From Thermosporothrix hazakensis (GTDB lineage Bacteria > Chloroflexota > Ktedonobacteria > Ktedonobacterales > Ktedonobacteraceae): DNA of 64,000 nucleotides. The stretch is taken from positions 159,480 through 223,479 of the forward strand of contig NZ_QKUF01000009.1 of assembly GCF_003253565.1 (NCBI RefSeq). The letters are read 5' to 3'. This document shows, piece by piece, positions 35,191 to 43,859 of the stretch. The notes below the pieces were generated by a model, which was not told where the DNA came from, did no database searches, and was given only the letters and a program-made list of their open reading frames with translations. Position numbers and translations under genes: made by a program. Numbering within the stretch: the stretch's first letter is position 1; each line of letters opens with the position of its first letter.

Positions 35191-36669
35191 ATGGCAAATG
35201 TCACCGTTGACGCGCAGAAACAGACAAAGGCCGTTCACCCTGTTGATGAAGTGTTACCACTGGGACAACTCCTGGTCTATGGTTTTCAACACGTTCTGGT
35301 CATGTATGCCGGTGCTGTTGCGGTTCCGCTGCTGGTCGGGGCTGCTCTCAGGCTGAGTCAGGAGCAGATCGTCTACCTGATTAATGCTGATCTCTTCACA
35401 TCCGGTATTGCGACTCTCATTCAGGTTCTTGGTCTGGGCAAGCTGCCCATCGGCTCAAAAATGCCAATCATCCAGGGGTGTACCTTTACCGCCGTCACGC
35501 CCATGATTTTGATTGGTAATACGCACGACTTGACGACGATCTATGGTTCAGTGATTGTCTCGGGCCTGATTGTCTTCCTGATAAGCCCGTATTTCAGTCG
35601 AATTACGCGTTTTTTCCCGCCCGTGGTGACGGGGACGATCATTACCACGATCGGTCTGACGCTGCTTCCTACGGCGATTGGTTGGGCCGGTGGAGGGCAG
35701 GCGCTCTCGGACCCGGCATTTGGCAATATCGGGATTGTCCTGTTCTCGTTCGCCGTCCTGGTGTTTATTCTGCTGATTTACCGCTTTTTCCGTGGTTTCA
35801 TCAGTAATATCGCCGTGCTGCTCGGGATCGTCATTGGCACCCTGGTTGCTATTCCGCTTGGCCTGACCAACTTTGCCGAGGTGACAAGGGCCGACTGGTT
35901 CGGCATTACGACGCCATTCCGCTATGGTTTGCCGACGTTTGACCTGGCTTCGATTGCGGCGATGACGCTGGTGATGCTGGTCACGATGGCTGAGACGACG
36001 GGCGACATGATCGCGGTTGGTGATATCGTCGGGAAGCGCGTGTCACGCCGTGTGCTGGCAAGCGGCCTGCGTGCGGACGGCCTCTCGACGATGATTGGCG
36101 GCGTGCTGAACTCGTTCCCATATACCGCGTTCGCTGAAAATGTGGGCCTGGTGAGCCTGACCAACGTCAAGAGCCGCTTCGTGGTGGCGACGACCGGTGT
36201 GATGCTGCTTGTTCTGGGGCTGTTTCCCAAGCTTGGCGCGGTTGTCGCAGCGATTCCGGCGCCAGTACTTGGCGGAGCCGGGATTGTGCTGTTCGGCACG
36301 GTGGCGGCAGTCGGGATCAAGTCGCTTGCGAAGGTCGATTTTAGCAACCATGCGAACGTGATGATTGTTGCTGTGAGCCTGGGTGTCGGGATGATCCCTG
36401 TGGGAGCGCCGACCTTCTATCACCAGTTGCCTGATTGGTTGCAGATCATCACAAATAGTGGAATCACTGCCGGCTGCGTGGCTGCTATCGTGCTCAACAT
36501 TTACTTTCACGGGTTCAAGGGTGGCGGCCACAAAGATGAAATCATGGAGCATGAGGAGCACGAACTGCAACCTGTCCTGGCGACCGAGGGGCCCCGACTG
36601 GATGAGTTTGCATCCGAGGCACCTGCGCCGAAACGGGAAGAAAAGGGTATACCGGATAAAGAGGACTAG
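35191..36669 (+). CDS. NCS2-family xanthine/uric acid permease
   Basis: A 492-residue transporter with about 14 hydrophobic segments. NCS2 signatures: LVYGFQHVLVMYAGAVAVPL with the conserved Gln-His in helix 1, IGSKMPIIQGCTFTAVTPMI, and the motif helix MAETTGDMIAVGDIVGKRV with the substrate-binding Glu. GLRADGLSTMIGGVLNSFPY is the usual next loop with the conserved Asn. The C-terminal tail is acidic and charged. It would import xanthine, urate or uracil with protons; the operon points to urate or xanthine. GGAGGG lies eight bases before the ATG. Confidence 0.9.
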   Translation: MANVTVDAQKQTKAVHPVDEVLPLGQLLVYGFQHVLVMYAGAVAVPLLVGAALRLSQEQIVYLINADLFTSGIATLIQVLGLGKLPIGSKMPIIQGCTFTAVTPMILIGNTHDLTTIYGSVIVSGLIVFLISPYFSRITRFFPPVVTGTIITTIGLTLLPTAIGWAGGGQALSDPAFGNIGIVLFSFAVLVFILLIYRFFRGFISNIAVLLGIVIGTLVAIPLGLTNFAEVTRADWFGITTPFRYGLPTFDLASIAAMTLVMLVTMAETTGDMIAVGDIVGKRVSRRVLASGLRADGLSTMIGGVLNSFPYTAFAENVGLVSLTNVKSRFVVATTGVMLLVLGLFPKLGAVVAAIPAPVLGGAGIVLFGTVAAVGIKSLAKVDFSNHANVMIVAVSLGVGMIPVGAPTFYHQLPDWLQIITNSGITAGCVAAIVLNIYFHGFKGGGHKDEIMEHEEHELQPVLATEGPRLDEFASEAPAPKREEKGIPDKED

Positions 36670-36687
36670 AAGGGATTCAATAGCTTT

Positions 36688-37500
36688 ATGGTACAGTTCG
36701 ACGTGAACATCTCGATCCTGTTGAAAGAGGTTCCATTCCTTGAGCGCTTTCGGCGTGCGGCTGAGCTTGGATTTGGCGCGGTTGAACTCTGGTGGCCAGG
36801 TGACGAGCAGGCTGACGCGGTTGTGAGGCAGGTGCGTGAGCACGGCTTGCAGGTTGCCCTGATGAACTTTGATGCGGGCGATATGGCGGCGGGCGAGCGC
36901 GGCTTTCTCAACGATCCGGCGCAACAGGAGCGCTTTCGAGAGCACGTGCCGCGCGCTCTGGACCTGGCGCGAGCGCTTGGTTGTCCGCGGCTGAACGCGC
37001 TGGTCGGAAACAGGCTTGCAGGCGTAGGTGAGGAAGAGCAGCGAACCCTGGTCTATGAGAATCTGGTCTGGGCGGCTGATCGGGCAGCCCGGGCGGGCGT
37101 AGAGATCGTGGTGGAGTCGCTGAACAGCTTCGAGAACCCGCGCTACCCGCTGACAACCACGGCTGATGTGCTTGACCTGCTCGATAGGGTAAATCGGCCC
37201 AACGTGCGGTATCAGTATGATATCTACCATATGCAGCGTATGGAGGGGAACATTCTTGCCACCCTGCGCAAGCATCTGGCGCGGATCGGTCATATTCAGG
37301 TGGCGGATTCGCCTGGCCGTCACGAACCCGGAACCGGTGAGCTGCATTATCGACACATCCTGGAAGAGCTTGAGAGGCTTGATTACCGTCTGTTTGTCGG
37401 CCTGGAATACAACCCACGAACCACATCGGAAGAAAGCTTTGCCTGGCTGCCTGCTGAAAAGAAAGGCTCAAATTCCGTCTCTCGCCTCCGTCTGTTGTAG
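36688..37500 (+). CDS. hyi: Hydroxypyruvate isomerase
   Basis: A 270-residue TIM-barrel isomerase of the Hyi/AP-endonuclease 2 superfamily, interconverting tartronate semialdehyde and hydroxypyruvate. The order FDVNISILLKEVPFLERF, AELGFGAVELWWPG, VVVESLNSFENPRYPLT with metal Glu, RYQYDIYHMQRMEGNIL with metal His, HIQVADSPGRHEPGTGEL, and FVGLEYNPR with the last Glu matches Hyi. It is last in the plus-strand operon and acts on the Gcl product made by the divergent operon, linking the two arms. A strong terminator follows. Confidence 0.9.
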   Translation: MVQFDVNISILLKEVPFLERFRRAAELGFGAVELWWPGDEQADAVVRQVREHGLQVALMNFDAGDMAAGERGFLNDPAQQERFREHVPRALDLARALGCPRLNALVGNRLAGVGEEEQRTLVYENLVWAADRAARAGVEIVVESLNSFENPRYPLTTTADVLDLLDRVNRPNVRYQYDIYHMQRMEGNILATLRKHLARIGHIQVADSPGRHEPGTGELHYRHILEELERLDYRLFVGLEYNPRTTSEESFAWLPAEKKGSNSVSRLRLL

Positions 37501-37506
37501 CGTCAA

Positions 37507-37540
37507 GGGGCTTCCCGGGCCTGGGGAGCCCCATTTCTTT
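37507..37540 (+). terminator. Terminator of the urate operon
   Basis: A 10-bp stem, GGGGCTTCCC with GGGGAGCCCC, six-base loop, then ATTTCTTT. It begins seven bases after the isomerase stop. Confidence 0.75.
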
Positions 37541-37589
37541 GTCTTGCCCTGCTACTCTATAATACAAGAAAAAGGAGAGATATCGGAAA

Positions 37590-38033
37590 ATGGAGCAGCA
37601 TACTGTATTTGGGTTAGCGCGGAGGGATGGTTCCTTTCTCCTGGTGCGACATCGAGGGGACGAGCGGCTTTCCTGGTGGTTGCCGGGTGGCGTCGTTGAG
37701 CCCGGGGAGCCTTTGCAGGAGGCGCTACGGCGCGAGTTGCTGGAAGAGACGGGGCTGCAATTGGTGGGAACACCTGAGCTGGCTTTTGTGGTGCAGCTTG
37801 TGCGTGAAACTGAGCAGGGGTCAGTTCATGCCGGCTTTGCCTTCCACTTCGCCTGTGCTCTCTGCGGACGGACCCAGTCACGGGACCCGGATGGGCCGGT
37901 GATCAGGGCTGAGTGGGTCACCGAGAGTGAGGTTGTACGCCTGCTCGAGGTGCACTCATGGTATGATTGCAGGCCGTTAGCTGATTGGCTCGCGGGAAAA
38001 GGGAGAACCGTCTACTTCCAGTGCATCGAGTAA
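37590..38033 (+). CDS. Nudix hydrolase
   Basis: A 147-residue Nudix protein. The box is complete, from LPGGVVEPGEPLQEAL through RRELLEETGLQL. The strand TVFGLARRDGSFLLVRHRGD before it and the late AEWVTESEVVRLLEV are usual for MutT-type members. It has a TATAAT at 37558-37563 and AAGGAG before the ATG, so it is transcribed independently of the urate operon, whose terminator lies just upstream. The substrate is unknown. Confidence 0.85.
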   Translation: MEQHTVFGLARRDGSFLLVRHRGDERLSWWLPGGVVEPGEPLQEALRRELLEETGLQLVGTPELAFVVQLVRETEQGSVHAGFAFHFACALCGRTQSRDPDGPVIRAEWVTESEVVRLLEVHSWYDCRPLADWLAGKGRTVYFQCIE

Positions 38034-38214
38034 TAATGGAGTGTAGCCACTGAGCTTTCTTCTTATACATGAGATGAGGAGAGGTCTTGTGCTCTACCAG
38101 TAAAATAAAAAGAGATGGAGGGCTTGCTGAAAACGGATATGCTCTTCAATGAATGGCCTGTGGTAGTGACTCGTTTCTTTGCTTCGATGCCGCTTGCAGA
38201 GAGGAAGTGGAGCG

Positions 38215-38697
38215 ATGTCGTGCAAGGAGCGAATAATTGCGCATATAGAGGAGCGCAAGATTCCATATAAAATCGTGGAGCATCCATGTGCGTACAGTGC
38301 CCATGCACTTGCGCAGTGTAAGCAACTGCCTGAACAGCGGGTTGCGAAAGTGGTACTTGCCTATGTTGATGAAAAGCTGGTGATGCTGGTGCTTCCGGGG
38401 TCGCAGAAAGTGGATCTGGAGCGGCTTCGGGAGGCGTTCCGTGCATCGCTGGTGCAGCTTGCCCGTGAGCATGAGTTTGCAGAGCTGTTCCCGGACTGCG
38501 AGCTTGGAGCGATGCCGCCTCTCGGGAACCTCTACAACATTCCAGTATATGTTGATATGCGTCTCCAGGAAGAAGAAGAGATTATCTTTCCCGCTGGATC
38601 ACATCACGAGGCGATCCAGATAAAGTACGAGGATTTTGAGCGTCTGGCTCATCCGATTAAGTTGGACTGTGCGCGTTCTGCTGTTTATGCCGGATAG
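38215..38697 (+). CDS. YbaK/prolyl-tRNA deacylase-like protein
   Basis: A 160-residue protein with the YbaK/ProX fold. These proteins hydrolyse mischarged aminoacyl-tRNAs in trans. Visible family parts are YKIVEHPCAYSAHALAQCK at the start, the Lys-bearing strand QRVAKVVLAYVDEKLVMLVL (the conserved catalytic-type Lys), and ELGAMPPLGNLYNIPVYVD, matching the GAxPPfG loop. The ATG at 38215 has GAGGAAGTGGAG upstream. Many members act on Cys-tRNA or Ala-tRNA of Pro; specificity cannot be told. Confidence 0.85.
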   Translation: MSCKERIIAHIEERKIPYKIVEHPCAYSAHALAQCKQLPEQRVAKVVLAYVDEKLVMLVLPGSQKVDLERLREAFRASLVQLAREHEFAELFPDCELGAMPPLGNLYNIPVYVDMRLQEEEEIIFPAGSHHEAIQIKYEDFERLAHPIKLDCARSAVYAG

Positions 38698-38746
38698 AAT
38701 GTGCTCGGCATGGAAGCAAGAAACGAAAAACTACCTGTGCCTTCTC

Positions 38747-39604
38747 TTATATATCGACCTCGCCCCAGACAGTCAGAAAGAACGTGATGCCGCAAAACGT
38801 CTCTGATTGCATCTCTATGAGAACCTGTTCATATAGCTTCGCAAGCGCTTTACCGCTGATAAGTCCTTGTTCAAGCAGGGCTGGTTGTACGAGCTGGAAG
38901 AAGGCTACGCAATCGAGATACATACCCTGATGTCCCTCTTCTCCTGCGGAAAAATTCCACACAAAGGGTCGCTCTTGAATAGAACGACAGTGTATATTTT
39001 GTAGAAAGCGCTTCAGCATTGGTGTAATCGCCAGCGTGACAGCGCCTTCGGAGAAGCCGAGGCCACGATTATGCCCGGCTTTCATACAGAGTTGATGGAA
39101 GCGCTCGAAGGCCCGACTATTCGTGATACCCCATTGATCGCACTCTGTCAGGCGAATGATGCCGCCCGGGCGCAGGATCCGCACACACTCATTGATGAAG
39201 AAGGGCCAGCAAGCGCGGGGCATAAATCCTGCTATCGTGCGTGCATTCACCAGATCGAAGCTGCGAGAAGGGAAGCGAAGGGGCTGTGTGGCATCCATCA
39301 CGTGGAACGACGTGTTTTCGAGCCCTTGCATACGGGCCTGTGTGCGTGCGTATTCAATCATTTGTTCACTGACATCGATGCCGACAACCTCGAATTCGGG
39401 ATGCTCGAAAGCCAGATCGAGTACCCATTCTCCCGGTCCACACCCGACATCAAGCAAGCGATGGAAGCGCGTGAGATCGGTCTGTTCGGGTAAATATCCT
39501 CCCATTTTGTTGGTCAGGAGGCGGCCCTGTTGCAAGAGACGTGCCTTTTCTGCGCTGCTCTCGGGGTCGATAAGATACGTTCTGCTCTGCTTTGAGCGCC
39601 TCAT
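38747..39604 (-). CDS. Class I SAM-dependent methyltransferase
   Basis: A 285-residue methyltransferase. The SAM site is LLDVGCGPGEWVLDLAF (motif I), followed by VVGIDVSEQMIEYAR (acidic loop), FHVMDATQPLRFPSRSFDLV and RILRPGGIIRLTECD. The C-terminal part has no recognised specificity domain. The ATG at 39604 follows AGAAAGG; the longer frame upstream runs through a GC palindrome and is unlikely. It is co-directed with the HTH-GAF regulator upstream. Small molecules, lipids or a lanthipeptide are all possible acceptors; nothing in the sequence decides. Confidence 0.8.
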   Translation of the reverse strand: MRRSKQSRTYLIDPESSAEKARLLQQGRLLTNKMGGYLPEQTDLTRFHRLLDVGCGPGEWVLDLAFEHPEFEVVGIDVSEQMIEYARTQARMQGLENTSFHVMDATQPLRFPSRSFDLVNARTIAGFMPRACWPFFINECVRILRPGGIIRLTECDQWGITNSRAFERFHQLCMKAGHNRGLGFSEGAVTLAITPMLKRFLQNIHCRSIQERPFVWNFSAGEEGHQGMYLDCVAFFQLVQPALLEQGLISGKALAKLYEQVLIEMQSETFCGITFFLTVWGEVDI

Positions 39605-39626
39605 AGCGAAGGCCTTTCTTCTTTCT

Positions 39627-39668
39627 TGACACCTTCCCCCGCTCAAGCCGGGGGCTCTCTGGCGCATT
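39627..39668. repeat. Orphan IS200/IS605-like palindromic end
   Basis: TTGAC, then ACCTT and a GC hairpin CCCCCG-CTCAAGC-CGGGGG (39636-39654), then CTCTCTGGCGC. Hairpins of this kind stand near the ends of IS200/IS605 elements, next to short TCAA or TTGAC-type target sites. No tnpA or tnpB is nearby, so this would be a remnant or a mini-element end in the methyltransferase leader. Resemblance is from memory. Confidence 0.3.
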
Positions 39669-39703
39669 TAGCATAAGGACAGACGATAAATCAGTATATC
39701 ATT

Positions 39704-40735
39704 TCAGTATACAGCCTCATCTAAAGCTGCACTTTGAATAAGTTCCTCCTCTAATTGTCTCATCACTATGAATGAAGCTTCCATGCGAGTTATCGCTTTT
39801 CCCTGCAAGAGGAGCTCCTGTACGCGCTTGTTAAAAAGACGGAGATATGGTTCCTGTTTTTCTGGAGGTGGCAACAGTTTGAGTTCAATCTGATCGAGCG
39901 GAAAATATTGATTTTCATCGAATGCGCCTACTGCAAGATGACAGTATTTCTGGATAAGCTGGACGCGGTCACGGGTGAAGAAGCGTTTCTGGGTGCTGAT
40001 GAACGAGAGGCAAGCGGCTACTTTCCCGGTACGCTGAATCGGGCAGACGGCAATACTGCTGCCACGATCAAGCGGTCGCAGGGGAAGCCAGCCTGTGTAG
40101 GCATGCGCGTCTTCAATGACGTAGTGATGGCTGGTTGAAATGGCCTGTCCGGCCAGCGACTCGGCTCCACAGTAGATATTGCGCTCCTCGCGTTCGGTGT
40201 TCCAGGGGCGCGTTCCGATGCGAAAGAGCTCGCGCAGGCTGTGAACCTTCTGGCCAGACCCGGGAGCCGTACACACGATTAAGCTGCCGACCAGCCCCAG
40301 GCGTTCCGGGTCGAGCTGTTGAATCGCATAATTGAAGATATGATCAAAAACAGTGATAAAGCGTAGCTCTCCTGCCAGCAAGGAGATTGCCTGTAAGACT
40401 GTTTCATAACAAATAACAGGAATCGAGAGCGGTTCTACAAATCGTGGAGGTGTCTCGGGAAGCTGAAAATCTTCCCGCGATAATTCCGGGAACTCCTGAA
40501 GCAGCGAAGGGATAAGCTTTTCGCGATATTCGGGCAGAGAAGCCACAAGCTGTTGCAGTGAGTGAATTTGTGGTCTCGGGTATTTCTCTTTCCCGGATGC
40601 ACGCGCGGGATTACGTACCCACCGAGTAAGCGTCACTGGATTGATGCCCATTGCGTTCGCCAGTCGTTGCTTTTCCTGAGGATCGCTGATGATCTCAGCC
40701 AGGAAGGAGCGCCAGGAAAATGCCTCCCTGTTCAT
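39704..40735 (-). CDS. HTH regulator with GAF-like sensor domain
   Basis: A 343-residue regulator. The N-terminus has an XRE/Lambda-type helix-turn-helix, QRLANAMGINPVTLTRWVRN. A linker with basic and Pro-rich stretches follows, then a GAF-like domain (FITVFDHIFNYAIQQLDPER to DRVQLIQKYCHLAVGAFDEN) with AAESLAG-type and SSIAVCPIQRTGKVAACLSF strands. This architecture is common in Ktedonobacteria-like genomes. It is divergent from the lanthipeptide operon and shares ACTTTGT motifs with its promoter region, so it may control that operon. The ATG at 40735 has AAAGGA upstream; an earlier ATG lacks one. The ligand is unknown. Confidence 0.75.
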   Translation of the reverse strand: MNREAFSWRSFLAEIISDPQEKQRLANAMGINPVTLTRWVRNPARASGKEKYPRPQIHSLQQLVASLPEYREKLIPSLLQEFPELSREDFQLPETPPRFVEPLSIPVICYETVLQAISLLAGELRFITVFDHIFNYAIQQLDPERLGLVGSLIVCTAPGSGQKVHSLRELFRIGTRPWNTEREERNIYCGAESLAGQAISTSHHYVIEDAHAYTGWLPLRPLDRGSSIAVCPIQRTGKVAACLSFISTQKRFFTRDRVQLIQKYCHLAVGAFDENQYFPLDQIELKLLPPPEKQEPYLRLFNKRVQELLLQGKAITRMEASFIVMRQLEEELIQSAALDEAVY

Positions 40736-41435
40736 TGATACTATAGTCCTTTCTATACAGAGGGTTGATATATGGTGGAGCTCTATCGATACGAGAGAGT
40801 ACATTTCTCTCTATTCAGTATACACCTTCTTGACCCTCAGAGGAAAATGTACAACAACAAAATAACTTTGTCGTTCACTTTGTTGTGACACGTAGCTCGA
40901 GAACGTTGCAAGGGCTTCCCGGGCCAGGCGAGGACTTTTTCTCTGTTGTGTTTCGAGGGACAATAGAGAACGGTTTTTCCGGTAGAAGGGTTCGCTCTCT
41001 CCCTCCTGGAAAAAAGGAATTCTGCAACATCTTCTTATAATAGAGAACTGTGAAGAATGAAAAGTTAAGAAAAAGTAGTATTGAGCTGAATTCATAGGGG
41101 AAAGAGCTTGACATATGCTATATGGGGAGGATATACTTTTGCCAATGTAACAAAACTTTGTCAGGCAACTGATCAAGACATGTGTTAGCACGTTTTCCTC
41201 AAAAGCTGAACCTTCGTCTTTGTAGACACTGTTTTTGTAGCACGGCTCATTTTCAGAATGACGACAGAAATAGTGGAGCATTCCCACTATGGAACTGGCA
41301 GGGTGAAACGGGTTGGGAGTGCTCTGGAAGGCCGACGAAGGGATATACTTGCTTTGTTTTCCCTCCTGATAAGATCTTTCTCCTATAACTTCTGTCGCCA
41401 ATGCAGTTTTAGAAGAGAACAGTAAGGCGTGCTCT
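40736..41435. other. Divergent control region of class II lanthipeptide cluster
   Basis: No gene is supported, although a minus-strand frame of about 215 codons crosses it. It holds three ACTTTGT copies (40865-40871, 40877-40883, 41155-41161), two inside ACAAA/TTTGT dyads; a minus-strand TATACT at 40817-40822 that may serve the regulator; the lan operon promoter; and about 300 bases of leader before the first small gene. Confidence 0.5.
41108..41137 (+). promoter_or_regulatory. Promoter of class II lanthipeptide operon
   Basis: A perfect TTGACA and TATACT are 18 bases apart. ACAAA-AC-TTTGT at 41150-41161 lies just after the -10, where a regulator would block or steer transcription. Confidence 0.65.
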
Positions 41436-41624
41436 ATGGAACCTTTTGAACGCCGCATTTTTCGTCACCAGGCAGTAGAACAGTATATGAGAAGGCAGGA
41501 GCAAGAGGTGACGCCTCAACTGGGTGTTCCACTCCGTGTGCAATTGCTCTGGGTAGTTCTCGTTCTGTTGTTTGTGGGTCTGCTCTGTCTCATGCAGCTT
41601 CTATCCGGGCAGATTGGAGGCTAG
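41436..41624 (+). CDS. 62-residue HlyD-like N-terminal stub
   Basis: A short protein with a charged cytoplasmic start (MEPFERRIFRHQAVEQYMRR), one hydrophobic helix at about residues 35-57 (VQLLWVVLVLLFVGLLCLMQ), and then only five residues. The start resembles that of the HlyD-type membrane-fusion proteins that accompany bacteriocin exporters (FRxxALE near the N-terminus, then one helix), but the periplasmic coiled-coil, lipoyl and beta-barrel parts are missing. The stop abuts the ATGATG start of the exporter, so the two are translationally coupled. It may be a minimal exporter accessory or a degenerate remnant. The upstream ribosome site is weak. Confidence 0.6.
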   Translation: MEPFERRIFRHQAVEQYMRRQEQEVTPQLGVPLRVQLLWVVLVLLFVGLLCLMQLLSGQIGG

Positions 41625-43841
41625 ATGATGCAGACATCCAGACGGAAAAAGAGAAGGTCATACAGGCTCGGATGCCATAAACGCAGGGTTCCAGAAATAC
41701 TTCAGATGAGTGAGCTGGAATGTGGCGCGGCCTGTCTGGCTATGATTTTAAGCTATTATGGCCATGCTATCACTATCACTGAAATACGTGAGACGTGTGG
41801 CATAGGGCGAGGCGGTTTTTCAGCGTATAACCTGGTACGGGCAGCACGAGGCTATGGACTGAAGACGCGGGCAGTCTCGGTTCAAGCCGATGCATTTCGC
41901 TCACTGCGCCTTCCAGCTATCATTCACTGGGAGTTCCACCATTTCTTGATTCTTGAGCGTTGCACGAAGGACACGGTGCAGGTCGTCGACCCTGCAAACG
42001 GGCGGCGACGCATGACATTGGAGGAGTTCGATCGGGGCTTTACCGGGATCATGATCTTGCTGGAGCCGGGGCCAGGATTCGAGCGGCGGCGCTCATCACC
42101 CTTCTTTGGGCTTCGCTCCTACATCAAGACGTTTGTACGGCAGACCCCTGGCCTGTTGCTCCAGGTATTGCTTGCATCGTTGGTCTTGCAGCTTTTGCCG
42201 TTGAGCATCCCACTGCTGACCGGCCTGATTGTGGATGTCATTTTGCCAGAAAAGCTGAACACTGTCATTATGACATTGGGTCTTGGAATTGTCGTCTTGT
42301 TTGCAATGGAGGTTGTAGTGACGCTGTTACGGTCGTTGCTGCTGGTCTATTTGCAGGCGCGAGTAGATAAACATATTATGGTCTACTTCTTTGATCATCT
42401 TCTCTCGCTTCCATTGCGTTTCTTTCAGCTTCGCTCAAGTGGCGATATTATTGCACGTTTAAACAGTAACACGGTTATTCAGGATCTGATCAGTAAGGAA
42501 CTGTTAAGCTCGTTACTCGATGGGGGGTTAGCGACTTTTTATCTGGTCTTGCTCTTCTGGCAGTCGAGCCTGTTTGGCTTGATTGCACTGGGAATCGGCA
42601 CTTTGCAGATGACACTTTTCTTTCTGACGCGAGAGCGTTTGCAGTATCTGACGGTAAGCGAGTTAAACGCACAGGGGCGCTCCTATGGCTATGCAACGGA
42701 GGTCTTGACCGGCATCGAGGCGCTAAAGGCTGCGGGCGCTGAACCGCGTGCTATGCATCATTGGTCGAACTTTTTCTATCAGGAATTGAACCTTTCCATC
42801 CGAAAAAATCTGTTCTCGTCGTTTATCGATACATTTCGTACTTTAACATCGATGCTTGCTCCACTGCTCTTGCTCTGGGCGGGGGCCATTCTGGTACTGA
42901 ACGGGACGCTTAGCATCGGCGTCATGTTGGCGTTGAACGCGCTTGCGATCGCCTTTCTTATGCCGCTAGGCTCGCTTGTAGAAACCGGGCAAAGCCTCTG
43001 GACAACACGTTCGCATCTTGAACGTATCTCCGATGTGCTGAAAGAGAAATCGGAGCAGGAAGGCGAGATCACCGATTGGCCTCCCGAGCTGTCCGGGCGT
43101 ATTGCGCTGAAGGGGGTGAGCTTCCGCTATGATCCTACTTCGCCCGATGTGCTTCAGGCGATTGACCTGGATATCGAGCCAGGGCAGAGTGTGGCGATTG
43201 TCGGGAAGACCGGTTCAGGGAAGAGTACGCTCGGGAAACTGTTGCTTGGGCTTCACCAGCCGACCGAGGGGGAAATCTATTACGATTATCTTCCGTTGCG
43301 TACGCTCAATTATCGGGCTGTGCGGGCGCAATTCGGGGCGGTGATGCAGAACGCGACAATCTTTAGCGGGACCATTCGAGAGAATATCACCTTTCATGAT
43401 CCCTCTATCGATATGGGACGGGTGCTTGAAGCGGCTCAACAGGCGCTGTTACACGAAGATATTGAGCAGATGCCGATGGGATATGAAACCCTGGTCGCTG
43501 AAGGAGGAAGCGCCCTCTCCGGTGGTCAGCGGCAACGGCTGGCAATCGCGCGGGCGCTGGCTCATAAGCCCGTCGTGTTGCTGTTGGACGAGGCGACCAG
43601 TTCTCTTGATGTCGAGACGGAACGGGCGATTGAGCGCAATATTCGGGCCTTGCGCTGTACCCGGATTATCATCGCGCACCGCTTGAGCACGATTCGCCGC
43701 GCTGATTTGATCGTCGTGCTTGAGCAGGGGAAGATTATCGAGCGTGGGACGCATCAGGAGCTCTTGCAGCGCGATGGCACCTATGCCCGGCTTATTCGCC
43801 ATCAACTTGCGCATGAGCAGGACGACGACTCGCTGTATTAA
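41625..43841 (+). CDS. lanT: LanT-type ABC exporter with C39 leader peptidase
   Basis: A 738-residue bifunctional exporter that cuts double-Gly leaders and exports the peptide. The N-terminal C39 peptidase has QMSELECGAACLAMIL with catalytic Cys near residue 33, HWEFHHFLILE with His near 105, and VVDPANG with Asp near 122. Six membrane helices follow, then the ATPase: Walker A VGKTGSGKSTLGKL near 527, signature ALSGGQRQRLAIARAL near 630, Walker B VVLLLDEATSSLD. It lies directly upstream of four double-Gly precursors, its likely substrates. All catalytic residues are present. Confidence 0.93.
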   Translation: MMQTSRRKKRRSYRLGCHKRRVPEILQMSELECGAACLAMILSYYGHAITITEIRETCGIGRGGFSAYNLVRAARGYGLKTRAVSVQADAFRSLRLPAIIHWEFHHFLILERCTKDTVQVVDPANGRRRMTLEEFDRGFTGIMILLEPGPGFERRRSSPFFGLRSYIKTFVRQTPGLLLQVLLASLVLQLLPLSIPLLTGLIVDVILPEKLNTVIMTLGLGIVVLFAMEVVVTLLRSLLLVYLQARVDKHIMVYFFDHLLSLPLRFFQLRSSGDIIARLNSNTVIQDLISKELLSSLLDGGLATFYLVLLFWQSSLFGLIALGIGTLQMTLFFLTRERLQYLTVSELNAQGRSYGYATEVLTGIEALKAAGAEPRAMHHWSNFFYQELNLSIRKNLFSSFIDTFRTLTSMLAPLLLLWAGAILVLNGTLSIGVMLALNALAIAFLMPLGSLVETGQSLWTTRSHLERISDVLKEKSEQEGEITDWPPELSGRIALKGVSFRYDPTSPDVLQAIDLDIEPGQSVAIVGKTGSGKSTLGKLLLGLHQPTEGEIYYDYLPLRTLNYRAVRAQFGAVMQNATIFSGTIRENITFHDPSIDMGRVLEAAQQALLHEDIEQMPMGYETLVAEGGSALSGGQRQRLAIARALAHKPVVLLLDEATSSLDVETERAIERNIRALRCTRIIIAHRLSTIRRADLIVVLEQGKIIERGTHQELLQRDGTYARLIRHQLAHEQDDDSLY

Positions 43842-43859
43842 TGCAACAGGAAGAGAGGT

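Noticed and set aside
36043..37356. Minus-strand frame of 437 codons across the permease and Hyi genes
   Set aside because: Antisense shadow; no motifs and a composition unlike a protein.
41182..41388. 68-codon frame in the leader of the class II operon
   Set aside because: GTG start without a ribosome site; the sequence resembles no leader or immunity peptide.
40811..41458. Minus-strand frame of 215 codons between the regulator and LanT operon
   Set aside because: Low-complexity Ser/Phe/Tyr-rich product, no ribosome site, and the space holds the lan promoter and motif repeats.
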